Of a stretch of DNA of 57,227 nt, positions 26,694-36,861 are shown piece by piece. Positions within the stretch are counted from its first letter, which is position 1; each line of letters starts with the position of its first letter. Position numbers and translations under genes: made by a program. The DNA is taken from NCBI GenBank assembly GCA_903929765.1, contig CAIYVX010000030.1, positions 1 to 57,227 on the forward strand, written 5' to 3'. Origin of the DNA: an uncultured Planctomycetia bacterium (GTDB lineage: Bacteria > Planctomycetota > Phycisphaerae > FEN-1346 > JAACEH01). The notes beneath the pieces are model-generated. The model did no database searches. It had not been told where the DNA came from and saw only the letters and a list, made by a program, of their open reading frames with translations.

Positions 26694-27035
26694 GATTATT
26701 CCCAAACTATTACCTAACTTATCTGGTGAGGTCGCACATTCGGCCAGATAGCAGAAGCCACTCGGAAGAAGGGAGGCCCCGGTCTAACTGAAGCACCTCT
26801 GAAACTGGCAATAGCGGGGGCACGCTCTGTCCAGTTTCGCGCGACCGGCCGGCTAGAAGACACCTTCTGGGATCGATTCCAGTCAGCCTGGGTTTGGCAC
26901 ACAACGGGATCATCGAACCCTGTCCCTTGCCCTGTTTCGACGAGGCTAGGATTTTCGGGATGCACAACCGGTACGTCGCAACGTCCGGCGACTTCGCACT
27001 GTCGCCGCCGACAGTTCCGAACTCTTGGCCCATGA
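26694..27035. other. Intergenic stretch without a recognised gene
   Basis: This 340-bp stretch between the receiver gene and the last exported-protein gene has only short frames without ribosome binding sites. No terminator or repeat was found. Confidence 0.5.
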
Positions 27036-29426
27036 CTACTCGCTGCTTTCGGAGGTGATAACGCAGTTGGGCAGGGCTTTTGCCAAGGCCTCGATATCGG
27101 CGTCGGTCAATTTACAGCCGGTCAGGCAAAGCGCCTTGAGTTTGGTCAGTTTCGCCAGCACCGAAAAATCCTTTACGCCGGTGCAGTTGGTGAGGCCCAG
27201 GTTGCTCAGGTTCTTCAACGAGAGCAGTGGGGTGAGGTCGTGCACGCCGGTGCAGTCCGGCAGCCAGAGTTGGGTCAATCTGGACAATTTGCCCAGAGGA
27301 CCGAGATCGGCCACCTGGCCAGCCTCGCCGAGATTCAGGCTTTCCAATTGGAGCAGGTTCGCCAGCGGTGACAGGTCTTTAATTCGGCTGGCATGCAGGA
27401 AGCCCAACTGCCTGGCGTTGGTCAGCCGCGCCACGCAACTCAGGTCGGTGACGAACGAGATGTTGTCGAAATAATACTGCCACGGCTGATCATGGACGTA
27501 CTCGGCCAGACGCAGGTTGGTCAATGGTCCGCGAGGGGGCGTCGAAACCGGCTGTTGATCAGGCGTCGCGCCGCCCACCTTTTTCATGGCCAGAATGGCC
27601 TGCGTGGCCAACGTGTCGTCGCGACTGGGGTGCAGTTTGAAGAAACGCAGGTAATAGTTCTGGGCCTGCCGGTTCATCAGTTCCCGGCCGCCAAGGCCGG
27701 CCTGGCCCGCTAGTTCCACGTACCACTCGGCAAGTTTCTGGGCCGACTCCTCGGATAGCTTCTCCTCGGGTTGTAGCGCCAGCGGCAGGTTGACCTTCAG
27801 TACCTCCTCGGTGCTCTTATCGACGAGCTTCAGCGCCTCGGCTGGATTGTTCAGTTCCACGACGCAGAACCGGATCACCTTTGAATGCAACTCCGCGTCC
27901 TGCGGATTCTCGCGCAATTGCCCCCGCAAGCGCTCCCACTCCTGGACCGATACCACGCGGGCCTCGAAGGCCGGCAGCCGCTCCTTCATATCCGCCAGGT
28001 CCGGCGCCTGGAGCTGCTCGGCCAGCGCGATCGCCTTGCGCCACAGTTCCGCCGCCTCGACAAACCGCCTCGCGCTTGTGCCCGTGTCGGCGGCGAGGAG
28101 CAGCTTCTCCAATAGGTACTGGCCGTGGGCTTCATTCTTGTCTCGATTGTAGTCCCGCTCGCACAGGGCCACGTGACAGGTTGCCGCCTCGAAACATTTA
28201 TCGGGAACCCGTTCCGCCATGAGCCGCAACGACGCCAGGGCCTCCCAGTCGCCGCCTGCGGTCTGGCTCCCCAGGTCATAAACGGTCCGGCACATCTGCG
28301 CCGCCACTTCCGGCGGCAGTTTAGTGGTCCGCGTCGCCTCCAGCATCTGATCGGCCAGGGCCAGAGCGCCATGCGGATCAGACGCCGAACGGACCCGTTT
28401 CAGGTCCGCGCCGTACAGCCGGTTGACGAAAGCCAGCACGTCCGCCTGGGCCAGCCGCACCGTCGGCAGAAAGCCGCACTGCCGGCACAGGGCGTCCGGC
28501 TCGTCCGACAGGACGTAATCGACGAACCCTTGTGCCGCCGCCGTCGTCGGCTTCGGCAGACTGTAGAGCGCCAGCACCTGGGCCAGGTTGTATGAACCGT
28601 CCTTGATTGTCTGGGCGTTCGGCAGCACCGCCGCCGAGCCTTCGCCCAGAGCCACCAGTTTGACCGTGTCCCCCGCTGCGGCCAGGGCCGCAGCGTCCGC
28701 GAAGGCGATGCCGTCAGGGTCGCCGGCCAGCACGCTGAGCACCTCCGCCGAGGTCGTCTTGCGGAGGATCGGGACACACCGCGACACCGGCAGCACCTTC
28801 TGGTGGAACATCGTCGCCAGCGGGTCGCTCGTCATCAGCCCGTAGCAATGAATCGCCTTGACCTCGCCCCCCAGGGCCTTCCAGTCCTTGATCTTCCCCG
28901 AGAAGACCGACTGAAGTTGTTCCAGCGTCAGACTGTCAGCGGGGTTCCGCTTATGCACCACCACGGCCACCACGCGTGCCCCCAGAACGTGCTCCTGCGG
29001 GTCGAGCGTCTTCCACTTCTGCGCTGCCGCCCCCGTGGCCTGCGGCGACAACTTGCCCAGAGTCAAGAGCAGGTCGCGCCCGCCGACGAAAGCCGTGACC
29101 GCTGTGCCCGGCGATTCCTGGTCCTGGTAATCCAGAGAGATCATCTCGTGGCCCTTTGAGAATTCCGTCGCCAACTTGCCCATCAACTCCTGAGCGGCCC
29201 GCGGCCCGACCACACGCACCACCGAGGTCTTGGCCGTCTTGCCGCCGGAGCCGGAAGCCCCGACGCCGGAACTCGTTGCCTGGCCCAGGGACGCCGCGCC
29301 GCCCAGGGCCACAAGCAGGCCAACGGCCAAGAGCCGCACCAGCGCCGACCTGAGCCGCAACCGCCCGTGCCGCAGCGATTGCAGACGGCAGTCGTCGCAA
29401 CGATTCAAGTCTCGACCGCTACGCAT
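27036..29426 (-). CDS. Exported PstS-like / helical / leucine-rich-repeat protein
   Basis: The 796-aa protein has a long basic signal sequence with hydrophobic LVRLLAVGLLVALGG. A PstS-like substrate-binding domain follows (about 60-330: LTLEQLQSVFSGKIKDWKAL), then a helical TPR-like region (about 340-640) and six or so leucine-rich repeats at the end (LSRLTQLWLPDCTGVHDLTP; LKNLSNLGLTNCTGVKDFSV). PstS-like domains bind small oxyanions or other ligands; LRRs bind proteins. GGAG lies before the ATG at 29426. It is the last gene of the minus-strand run, 43 bp after a PstS-like gene. No ABC permease is nearby, so a sensing or adhesive role is more likely than transport. Confidence 0.85.
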   Translation of the reverse strand: MRSGRDLNRCDDCRLQSLRHGRLRLRSALVRLLAVGLLVALGGAASLGQATSSGVGASGSGGKTAKTSVVRVVGPRAAQELMGKLATEFSKGHEMISLDYQDQESPGTAVTAFVGGRDLLLTLGKLSPQATGAAAQKWKTLDPQEHVLGARVVAVVVHKRNPADSLTLEQLQSVFSGKIKDWKALGGEVKAIHCYGLMTSDPLATMFHQKVLPVSRCVPILRKTTSAEVLSVLAGDPDGIAFADAAALAAAGDTVKLVALGEGSAAVLPNAQTIKDGSYNLAQVLALYSLPKPTTAAAQGFVDYVLSDEPDALCRQCGFLPTVRLAQADVLAFVNRLYGADLKRVRSASDPHGALALADQMLEATRTTKLPPEVAAQMCRTVYDLGSQTAGGDWEALASLRLMAERVPDKCFEAATCHVALCERDYNRDKNEAHGQYLLEKLLLAADTGTSARRFVEAAELWRKAIALAEQLQAPDLADMKERLPAFEARVVSVQEWERLRGQLRENPQDAELHSKVIRFCVVELNNPAEALKLVDKSTEEVLKVNLPLALQPEEKLSEESAQKLAEWYVELAGQAGLGGRELMNRQAQNYYLRFFKLHPSRDDTLATQAILAMKKVGGATPDQQPVSTPPRGPLTNLRLAEYVHDQPWQYYFDNISFVTDLSCVARLTNARQLGFLHASRIKDLSPLANLLQLESLNLGEAGQVADLGPLGKLSRLTQLWLPDCTGVHDLTPLLSLKNLSNLGLTNCTGVKDFSVLAKLTKLKALCLTGCKLTDADIEALAKALPNCVITSESSE

Positions 29427-29469
29427 AATGGTTCTCCACAATCCAATGAATCCGAAATGGCCGACATGG

Positions 29470-31035
29470 CTACTTCTTCTTCGCTTCCGCTTTGGCCGGC
29501 TCCGCTTTGGCGGCGTCGAACGCTTCCTTGGCGGCGCGGTCGATGGCTGCCTCCGCCAGCGAAATCAAGCCGTTCTTCCTGTAGGCGTCCATCGTCGTCT
29601 TCAACGTGTCGGCGTACGGCGTCGCTTCAGCCGCGCCGCAGGTGGCCACGAACTTCGCAAAATCTTTCGCTGCGTCGCTCGCCTGCGGATGCACATAAAG
29701 GTAAACCCGCTGGGCGTAGGGGTACATGGCGTTTTTCAGGTTGTCTGGCGTCGGCGGCACAAGCTCGGCTTTGTTGCCCGTGCCGATCTGAATCGCCAGC
29801 ACCCGCACGCTCTTGTCGCCCACGGGCAGGGCGGCCAGATCGACCACGCCGATGCCCTGCGAATCCGCCGCCACCGCCGCCAGAATCTCGGCCGAGTCCT
29901 TCTTCGCCGTCACCTGGTGCGACTGCACCAGCACGCCTTCCTGCTGGAGAATCGCCGAAACCGGATCGCCTGCCGGCAACCCGTAGGCCGTGATCGGGGC
30001 TTTCTTGCCGCTGGCGGCCAAGCCCGTGCCGCCCAGTATACCCCAATCCGCAATCTCGCCCTTGAAGACTCCGCGCACCTGATCCTGCGTCAACGCCGCC
30101 AGTTGGTTCGCGGGATTGACAATAATCGCCGCGCCCCGCGCCGCAATAAGGTATTCCGTCGGCTTGACCTTCTCCCACTTCTCCCCCTGCGCCGACAGAG
30201 CTTGCATACTCGGCCGATCATTCAACAGCAGCAAAGCCTGTTTCCCCTCGCCGCCCAAAAATCCCCCTACCGCCGCCACGTCCGAATCCACGCCGCTGTA
30301 CCCCACCTGCACAACCGCCTTGGCCCGGACGTACTCCGTGGCCAGCGGAGGCAACATTTTCTGTTTGTCACGTAAACCCAAAACATCTATCTGCTCTACC
30401 TGGCCAGCCCTCGCCTTCGCCTGGCGGAGTTCGGCGGCGCGGTTCAGCAGAAAAGCCAGGGTAGCCGGCATGCCGCCGCGCCCTTCTTTGGCCATCTTCT
30501 CAATAAGAAGTTCACCGATCTCGTCGCCCTCAACCTGGTTGATGACATAAATGAGCAAGTCGCAGGACAGTTTCGATTTGTCGTCTATTGTCCTTTGGAC
30601 TAGCCGTATCGCTGCCCGCTCAGCGGCCGGGCCACCGATCTTGATCAGTGCTGCGGCACAAGGGTATTCCTCCATTCTCGGGTTCTTGATTCCGGGAGGG
30701 GCCAGGTCGATGTTCTTGATCAGAAATTCAAGGGACTCTTCCGTTTCGGCGCTGTACTCTCCGAGCAAAGCAATGGCGTTGAGTCGCGGGTCGTCACGTT
30801 CCAAAGGCGCCCCTCCCTTACTTCTCGCCAATGCGACGAAGCCCGCGATAACCTCTTTACGTTCATCGAAAATCCGCTGCGCAGCCGCTCGTCGAGCCGC
30901 CATGTCCGTTGCTGAGATGCCGCTAACAGTAACATCCGAATGAGATGGCAGATCGGCCTCAGCGCAATTCAAGGCGGCAAAAAACAATCCCGCATGAGCC
31001 AGTGCGATCCCGCCCAACGCTCTAAATGCATTCAT
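29470..31035 (-). CDS. Cassette 3: exported HEAT-like plus PstS-like protein
   Basis: The 521-aa protein has a signal peptide, a helical HEAT-like N-terminal half (about 40-225) and a PstS-like domain (about 230-500: IIVNPANQLAALTQDQVRGV). The N-terminal half resembles the neighbouring 203-aa protein (LIKNIDLAPPG, CAAALIKIGGP against LVDNVNLEVPT, CVVALIHIGLP). The PstS-like half is nearly identical to those of two other proteins here. AGGAG lies before the ATG at 31035. Third gene of cassette 3; periplasmic or surface binding protein of unknown ligand. Confidence 0.85.
   Translation of the reverse strand: MNAFRALGGIALAHAGLFFAALNCAEADLPSHSDVTVSGISATDMAARRAAAQRIFDERKEVIAGFVALARSKGGAPLERDDPRLNAIALLGEYSAETEESLEFLIKNIDLAPPGIKNPRMEEYPCAAALIKIGGPAAERAAIRLVQRTIDDKSKLSCDLLIYVINQVEGDEIGELLIEKMAKEGRGGMPATLAFLLNRAAELRQAKARAGQVEQIDVLGLRDKQKMLPPLATEYVRAKAVVQVGYSGVDSDVAAVGGFLGGEGKQALLLLNDRPSMQALSAQGEKWEKVKPTEYLIAARGAAIIVNPANQLAALTQDQVRGVFKGEIADWGILGGTGLAASGKKAPITAYGLPAGDPVSAILQQEGVLVQSHQVTAKKDSAEILAAVAADSQGIGVVDLAALPVGDKSVRVLAIQIGTGNKAELVPPTPDNLKNAMYPYAQRVYLYVHPQASDAAKDFAKFVATCGAAEATPYADTLKTTMDAYRKNGLISLAEAAIDRAAKEAFDAAKAEPAKAEAKKK
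29479..30350. repeat. PstS-like domain repeat, copy A
   Basis: About 870 bp nearly identical to 33474-34340 and 42581-43450, with runs of dozens of identical bases including silent positions. This implies recent duplication or gene conversion. Ends are approximate. Confidence 0.85.
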
Positions 31036-31134
31036 AACTTCACTCCTATATGGCGCTGCAAGGGCCTCACGCCTCTTTGCCGCGCAGCGGGCCATCGCGA
31101 AGGCCCGAACTGGTTCACCGCCTTGGGTTAAGGC

Positions 31135-31743
31135 TCACCATTTCCGTGTCTTAACAAGGTCTCGGAGTTTCCTCAGGTTGTCCAGCTTCTGGCCCGAGGT
31201 CTTTTTCATGGCCAGATCAAGCCGCATCACCGCGAAATCTGGCCCTTCTACGCCTCTTGAGACGGTCGCGAAAAGGCTTAACTCCTGCTCCGTTACCGGC
31301 TTATCAAGACGATCGATGATCCCTGCAATCGAGGGAAGGCCAATATGAATAAGGGCAACGACGCAGGGGAACCCTTCATAAGGCGACAATGTAGAGCCCT
31401 CGGTAGGCACTTCCAGATTAACATTGTCGACCAAAAAGGGGACTGCCTCCTTGGCATGATAAGCCCCAATCAGATTAATTGAAAGCTCCCTCGATCCGAA
31501 GAACCCCTGGTCTCCGGCTGCTGACTCTTGACCGGCGATGCGCAGAAGACCGCGAATGATCTCTTGGCGAACCTCTCTAAGGTCGCTCGAAGTTTTGTCT
31601 CTCACCGTTTTGTCTGAAGACGCAAGCGCCAGGACGTCCCGTTGGGGATCCCAAGCCTGTTCGGCGGAAAAAACAGAACTGCACAAGCAAACAATCGCCA
31701 AGACACTAAAAAAACCTATTATTGTCTTCACTTCGCACCTCAT
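31135..31743 (-). CDS. Cassette 3: small exported HEAT-like protein
   Basis: The 203-aa protein has a clear signal peptide (IIGFFSVLAIVCLCSSVFSA) and a helical body with HEAT-like repeats related to the N-terminal half of the next protein (29470-31035). AAGGA lies before the ATG at 31743, which is preferred over an open frame reaching 31926. It is the middle gene of cassette 3, in the place held by the 390-aa and 442-aa helical proteins in the other cassettes. Function unknown. Confidence 0.8.
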   Translation of the reverse strand: MRCEVKTIIGFFSVLAIVCLCSSVFSAEQAWDPQRDVLALASSDKTVRDKTSSDLREVRQEIIRGLLRIAGQESAAGDQGFFGSRELSINLIGAYHAKEAVPFLVDNVNLEVPTEGSTLSPYEGFPCVVALIHIGLPSIAGIIDRLDKPVTEQELSLFATVSRGVEGPDFAVMRLDLAMKKTSGQKLDNLRKLRDLVKTRKW

Positions 31744-31799
31744 TTCCTTACTGGAGGCAATTGCACAACCCCGATTCGCCAAAAAGCTATTATATCCAT

Positions 31800-33422
31800 T
31801 TACGGGACTGCAATTGCCATAAAAGGCGGACCGATATCGTTCGGTGTTCCTGCCACGCGGGTGTAGTTGGCGCCGCCAACCGAATTCAGGGTGTGCCGGC
31901 AGTGCCAGCCGAATTTGGCAGAGCACCTGGCCCCATTCACGACCACGCCATCCCGATTCTGCAAACCACCCTTGGGCCTTGTGCCGTCGAACCTCACATG
32001 GACGAACTCGTTGAAGGTAAACCGCAAGGCACGATTTGCCAGCGACAAATTCGGTACCGGCCTTGCAATCTTTGTTCCAGGACCGTCGATATAGAACATC
32101 TCGCCGGAGTCAGTTGGCGCTGTCGACTTGTCGGGAAACAAACCTGAGGAATCGTCGTTGGATCCTTCATCTTGATTCGGGATGGTAGATACAACGTCTA
32201 CGGGTCCCCAATCCGGGAGAAGGTCGGTTTGCCACTTCGAGAATGCAGCCTGTCTCGTCACGTCAAACATCACTCCATCTGTCTTCCAATCGGCAGCTTT
32301 CCTGGTCGGGTAAATGGTCGCCTTGGTCACATGCACGTTATGCACTCCTACGACCGGATATCCCGTTGGTATTCCAAGGATTCCCGTTGAACCGAATTGG
32401 TTCAGCCACGTGAGTGGCGGATCGGTTATGTTGCCATTCGCCGCGCCAAGGGCAGCGGCAACTTGGTTCGCCGGGACATTGTTGCCGTTGCCATCAACAG
32501 AGCATTCGCAATTGCCCACGACATATTTCGCCCAGATAAAAGTCATCATGGCCTTATCCAATGAATTATTGTTATCATCCTTGATCTCCGCCGTGATGTC
32601 GCGGACATTGTTGCTGTAGGTTAGGCCCTCAATAAAAAGTGTTACGGGGAGAGAGGAAATCGTCCAGTCGCGCGTATTCGTTAACGATTTGCTATTGTCC
32701 CGAACGTTCACATTTGTTCCGTCTCCTGTAATCGTAAGGTGCACGCTCCCGGCCAAGCTTTGGTTGGTGGGATTCTTGATTTCAAGCATTATGAGGCATT
32801 TCCCATTGGTCAAAATGTTCTGATCCAGGTTGGCAATACCGAAGGCCCCGCGCTTATCGTTCTGTAGCTCGCGGGCGATGGGATCCCCAATAACCGGAGT
32901 CGAACCGTCCCCCTTGAATGAGTCGTGGATAACGAGATTGACCGTGACGCTTGACGCGGTGTTGGTTGCCCAATGCCATAATTGAGTAGTACCATTTGTT
33001 CCGCCGCCACCGCCGCCGGGCACCATATTTCCTTGTGCCTGAAGTGGAAATTGCGCTGCCGTGGAAGCATAATAGCTGCCCGCAACTTGAATACTGTTAG
33101 AAAAACCGCATTGTCCGGTGACATCAAACACCCCATCGGCATCCTGATTTACGTCTACGAAGTATGTGGGAGCGTCGGGAAAGGGAACAAAGGAGAACCC
33201 GCCGGGATAAAACACTTGCGACCAGATGCGAATAACGTTATCACTTAGCGCGGAAGCGCTGGTCGCCACGGCTGAGGTTGAGGTGCTGGAAGCAATGAAG
33301 GATCCTCCGGTCCAGTAAACCTGACCCTGGCTCGGGGTCACTGTGTATTGAGCCCACAACGGTTCCGCCAGACCCAGGATAGCGGCCATCACCGCACCAA
33401 CCACCAACAGGTACATTTTCAT
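31800..33422 (-). CDS. Cassette 3: exported protein with shared N-terminal module, unknown C-terminus
   Basis: The 540-aa protein has a signal peptide (MKMYLLVVGAVMAAILGLAE) and the shared N-terminal module (about 30-170) with PGGFSFVPFPD, SIQVAGSYYASTAAQFPLQA, a glycine run and HWATNT. The rest includes beta-rich Ig-like segments (about 170-320) and a C-terminal region (about 350-540: CSAKFGWHCRHTLNS) without a recognised catalytic motif. Its ATG overlaps the stop of the preceding PstS-like gene (ATGA). Its first 100 bp closely match those of the caspase-like gene at 39075. Codon composition is more AT-rich than its neighbours. A secreted effector or structural protein is possible. Confidence 0.8.
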   Translation of the reverse strand: MKMYLLVVGAVMAAILGLAEPLWAQYTVTPSQGQVYWTGGSFIASSTSTSAVATSASALSDNVIRIWSQVFYPGGFSFVPFPDAPTYFVDVNQDADGVFDVTGQCGFSNSIQVAGSYYASTAAQFPLQAQGNMVPGGGGGGTNGTTQLWHWATNTASSVTVNLVIHDSFKGDGSTPVIGDPIARELQNDKRGAFGIANLDQNILTNGKCLIMLEIKNPTNQSLAGSVHLTITGDGTNVNVRDNSKSLTNTRDWTISSLPVTLFIEGLTYSNNVRDITAEIKDDNNNSLDKAMMTFIWAKYVVGNCECSVDGNGNNVPANQVAAALGAANGNITDPPLTWLNQFGSTGILGIPTGYPVVGVHNVHVTKATIYPTRKAADWKTDGVMFDVTRQAAFSKWQTDLLPDWGPVDVVSTIPNQDEGSNDDSSGLFPDKSTAPTDSGEMFYIDGPGTKIARPVPNLSLANRALRFTFNEFVHVRFDGTRPKGGLQNRDGVVVNGARCSAKFGWHCRHTLNSVGGANYTRVAGTPNDIGPPFMAIAVP

Positions 33423-35326
33423 CTGCCGTCTCCTGTCACAGTAGAGTTAGGATCCTTTTGCTGTTTTTGTCCCGCCTTGGCCGACTCCGCTTTGGCGGCG
33501 TCGAACGCTTCCTTGGCGGCGCGGTCGATGGCCGGATCCGCCAACGGAATTAAGCCGCTCTTCCTGTAGGCGTCCATCGTCGTCTTCAACGTGTCGGCGT
33601 ACGGCGTTGCCTCCGCCGCGCCACAGGTGGCCACGAACTTGGCAAAGTCCTTGGCCGCGTCGGACGCCTGCGGATGCACATAAAGGTAAACCCGCTGGGC
33701 GTAGGGGTACATGGCGTTCTTCAGATTGTCCGGCGTCGGCGGCACAAGCTCGGCCTTGTTACCCGTGCCGATCTGAATCGCCAGCACCCGCACGCTCTTG
33801 TCGCCCACGGGCAGGGCGGCCAGATCGACCACGCCGATGCCCTGCGAATCCGCCGCCACCGCCGCCAGCACCTCGGCCGAGTCCTTCTTAGCCGTCACCT
33901 GGTGCGACTGCACCAGCACGCCTTCCTGCTGAAGAATCGCCGAAACCGGATCGCCTGCCGGCAACCCGTAGGCCGTGATCGGGGCCTTGTTGCCGCTGGC
34001 GGCGAGGCCCGTGCCGCCCAGCAATCCCCAATCCGCAATCTCGCCCTTGAAGAGGCCGCGAACCTGATCCTGCGTCAGCGACGCCAACTGGTTCGCCGGA
34101 TTGACGATAATCGCCGCGCCCCGCCCGGCTATAAGGTATTCCGTCGGCTTGACCTTCTCCCACCTCTCCCCCAGCGCCGCCAGAGCTTGCACACTCGGAC
34201 GATCATTCAACAGCAGCAACGCCTGCTTCCCCTCGCCGCCCAAAAATCCCCCCACCGCCGCCGTGTCTGAATCCACCCCGTTCCATCCCACCTGCACCAC
34301 TGCCTTGGCCTTCACATACTCCAGCGCCAAGGCGTTGACCACCTTCTGCCCACCCATCACCCCCAGCGCCGAAAGCCGCTCACCCTTCCCGGCCTTCATC
34401 TCGGCCAGACGTTCACTTGATCCTGCCAAGTTCTGCGCATGCGCCGTAATCAGTCCACACTTTTCAGCGATAGCCGACCCGTCGGCGCTAACAGCAAACT
34501 CGCAAAACTTTCTGGCCAACGGCGGCGCACCGGGTCGCAAGTAAAGCAACACTGGTTCCTGCAACGCGTAATCCTCTTGGAGGCAGGCTCCCTCCTTCAG
34601 GGGTACCGGCTCGCAACTCACGGAAGCAGTGATGCTCAAGGCATGGACGCCCTTGAGCGGCTGACCATAGTATAGCAGAAATCCTATGCCGTTGCGGTCG
34701 GCTCGAACTTTCTGAAGGATTTCCTCGCCGGATTTGCAAGCCTCGAGATCTTTTCGGAATGGGTAATAGCCCGTGGGATGTTCCGGTCCTAACATTAGGC
34801 ACGCGTGTCGAATCACCATCCGACTCGGCCCTCGATCGCTGTAGCATTTCACCAAACTATCAGCGCCGCCCAAGGCACTCCATCGCTTGCCTGACCCCGT
34901 CGTGGACAAAATACTTCTGATCTGTTCCACATTCAGATTCTTGACGTGGTTCTCGTTGTTCACGACCACCGCGACCTTGGAATAGCCCATGACAAAGACT
35001 TCCGGCTGTTCTGTCCCAGAAGGAAACTTATTCTCCAGAAAGGCCATCTCAACCGCTGTCGGCATCGAACGATGCACCAGAACATGGCACTTGCCTGCGG
35101 CAAATTGCTCAAGGTTCTGTTTGTCGGTCCACCGTAGCAGATCCAAAAGTTTGGCGTCTGACCCGTTCTCCCGTTGCGCAAACTGCTCCGCCTCCAGACT
35201 GACGATGGCCATGCCTGCGGTATGACCACCTCGAACCAACACTGGTTCGTCCGCTCTGGCAAATGCTGCTGCCGCAGCCATATAACCGATAAAACACATT
35301 CCCGCCAGACACTTCCTGCAACGCAT
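33419..35326 (-). CDS. Cassette 2: exported double PstS-like protein
   Basis: The 635-aa protein has a signal peptide and two PstS-like domains. The first (about 30-310: AVVVNNENHVKNLNVEQIRS) is diverged; the second (about 330-610) is the near-identical repeat. GGAG precedes the ATG at 35326. Its 3' end (NSTVTGDGR) resembles the end of the 985-aa TPR protein (NSTVKGDSK), and both overlap a following shared-module gene by ATGA, so the junction itself seems to have been copied. No permease or ATPase of a phosphate transporter is present. Confidence 0.85.
   Translation of the reverse strand: MRCRKCLAGMCFIGYMAAAAAFARADEPVLVRGGHTAGMAIVSLEAEQFAQRENGSDAKLLDLLRWTDKQNLEQFAAGKCHVLVHRSMPTAVEMAFLENKFPSGTEQPEVFVMGYSKVAVVVNNENHVKNLNVEQIRSILSTTGSGKRWSALGGADSLVKCYSDRGPSRMVIRHACLMLGPEHPTGYYPFRKDLEACKSGEEILQKVRADRNGIGFLLYYGQPLKGVHALSITASVSCEPVPLKEGACLQEDYALQEPVLLYLRPGAPPLARKFCEFAVSADGSAIAEKCGLITAHAQNLAGSSERLAEMKAGKGERLSALGVMGGQKVVNALALEYVKAKAVVQVGWNGVDSDTAAVGGFLGGEGKQALLLLNDRPSVQALAALGERWEKVKPTEYLIAGRGAAIIVNPANQLASLTQDQVRGLFKGEIADWGLLGGTGLAASGNKAPITAYGLPAGDPVSAILQQEGVLVQSHQVTAKKDSAEVLAAVAADSQGIGVVDLAALPVGDKSVRVLAIQIGTGNKAELVPPTPDNLKNAMYPYAQRVYLYVHPQASDAAKDFAKFVATCGAAEATPYADTLKTTMDAYRKSGLIPLADPAIDRAAKEAFDAAKAESAKAGQKQQKDPNSTVTGDGR
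33474..34340. repeat. PstS-like domain repeat, copy B
   Basis: Direct repeat of 29479-30350 and 42581-43450, in the same orientation. Ends are approximate. Confidence 0.85.
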
Positions 35327-35420
35327 GTCTATCTCCGCAATTCGACAAGTATACGCCATCAACGGGCTTAACATTTAGTGCTGAATTCGCAGCACCACGT
35401 CATGAAACCATGCCTCTGTA

Positions 35421-36749
35421 CTATCGCTGCCCTGTAGTACTCGGCGGAGCAGGTTTTGCTCCACCATTCGCAGTCTCGATCTTCTTTATTGCAATCTGTG
35501 CCGCCTCGCGCAGCCTCCAGGATTGCGCCGCTTCTTTGGCTTGTCCCGTGAGGAACTCGACGGTCTTCTCCTTCACGAACTCGTCATCACGCCACGGTCC
35601 GACGGCCAAATCACCCAGCAGTTCCAGAATTTTCAGGTTGAGGTAAGACTGCCAGGACTCTTCTCCCTTTTTCTTGGCATACAGGCCAATCAGGGCCTTC
35701 AGCACCTCACCTCGGTCCTGCCGATGAAACATAGCCCAAGCGGCCCCCCATCGGTCACAGGGTAGCGTCTGAGGAAAACGGGAGGCCACATTTTCCATCG
35801 TGTACATTGGGCCAAGGAGTCTCCTGCAGTTAGCCTTATCTTTTTCGGTCAGAGGCCGAAACCAGTTATCCAGAACAGCATCGAGGCTGGCATCAGTACC
35901 TTTCAATGTCTCGGGAGACATTAAGTTCACCGACATCCGTTTCAGCCACCGTGCTGCCGATTGCGTCATCGGATCATCCTGTCCTTTGCCGCGCAACTCC
36001 GATATCGCGCTGGGAAGTGCACGAACGGCCATAACCACCTCGGGCTGTTCCAGCAGTTTGGCTATGTTCTCTTCCCATCGGTCGCGCTGCTCATAAGGCG
36101 TCATTCCCTTGATCTCTTCAAAAGCGGGTTTCCACCCCAGGCGCTCGGCGGCCTTCACTGCAACGTCCATCTTCTTCAGGCGTTCGCTCAACTGTCGATA
36201 GGCAATATCGCACAGCCGAAAGTCGAAGCCCCCCCCTTCTCCGAAGTGGGACTCCGACCAACCCTTTCGACAATCCCGCAACAACCAATCCAAAAACTGC
36301 CAATACTCCTGATAATTCAATGCGGAGCCAGACGCAAATACCGCCAAGTAGACGCCCTCAGTCCTTAGCCGCTGTTCGCTAGTGACCAACCAGACACATG
36401 ATCTGGCGCCGTTGCCTCGGAGCACCGCCCCAGTCCGCAAAAAGCGGGATTCCATCTTCCGCCCCGTGGGATCCTCATCCAGTGGTGACGACAATTTGTC
36501 ACGCATGAACTGATCTACTTCAGAGCGACTCAACTGTAAGGTTTGAAGGGCCTCCGCTGTTTCATTACTGTCGCCATTGGCGTTACGCTCCGCAGGAAGG
36601 CGGTTCCAAGCCTCCTCCAGAGGAGATGCGCTCGCCGCCTGGTCAGCAGAAGAATTGTTCGACGCCAAATCAGCGCTTAACCCGCTGGTTCCCAGAACGA
36701 GGACCATGACGCACACCATGAGCCGCATGCCCATTCCTGTTTCATTCAT
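35421..36749 (-). CDS. Cassette 2: exported helical protein
   Basis: The 442-aa protein has a signal peptide (MRLMVCVMVLVLGTSGLSA) and a helical body with repeat-like helices (about 200-430) but no recognised family. GAGG lies about 12 bases before the ATG at 36749, which places the start before the signal peptide. It follows the caspase-like gene by 112 bp and precedes the double PstS-like gene by 94 bp, the middle place of the cassette. Binding or scaffold function is a guess from the fold. Confidence 0.7.
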   Translation of the reverse strand: MNETGMGMRLMVCVMVLVLGTSGLSADLASNNSSADQAASASPLEEAWNRLPAERNANGDSNETAEALQTLQLSRSEVDQFMRDKLSSPLDEDPTGRKMESRFLRTGAVLRGNGARSCVWLVTSEQRLRTEGVYLAVFASGSALNYQEYWQFLDWLLRDCRKGWSESHFGEGGGFDFRLCDIAYRQLSERLKKMDVAVKAAERLGWKPAFEEIKGMTPYEQRDRWEENIAKLLEQPEVVMAVRALPSAISELRGKGQDDPMTQSAARWLKRMSVNLMSPETLKGTDASLDAVLDNWFRPLTEKDKANCRRLLGPMYTMENVASRFPQTLPCDRWGAAWAMFHRQDRGEVLKALIGLYAKKKGEESWQSYLNLKILELLGDLAVGPWRDDEFVKEKTVEFLTGQAKEAAQSWRLREAAQIAIKKIETANGGAKPAPPSTTGQR

Positions 36750-36861
36750 GACTATTCCAACCTCATAAAAAATCACAGCCTTTCCATCGCCATGAGCATT
36801 ACACTTCCGCTCGCCCCGCACTAATCGTGGTCTGTCCCACCGGGTAAAGCTCGCCTAGTCC

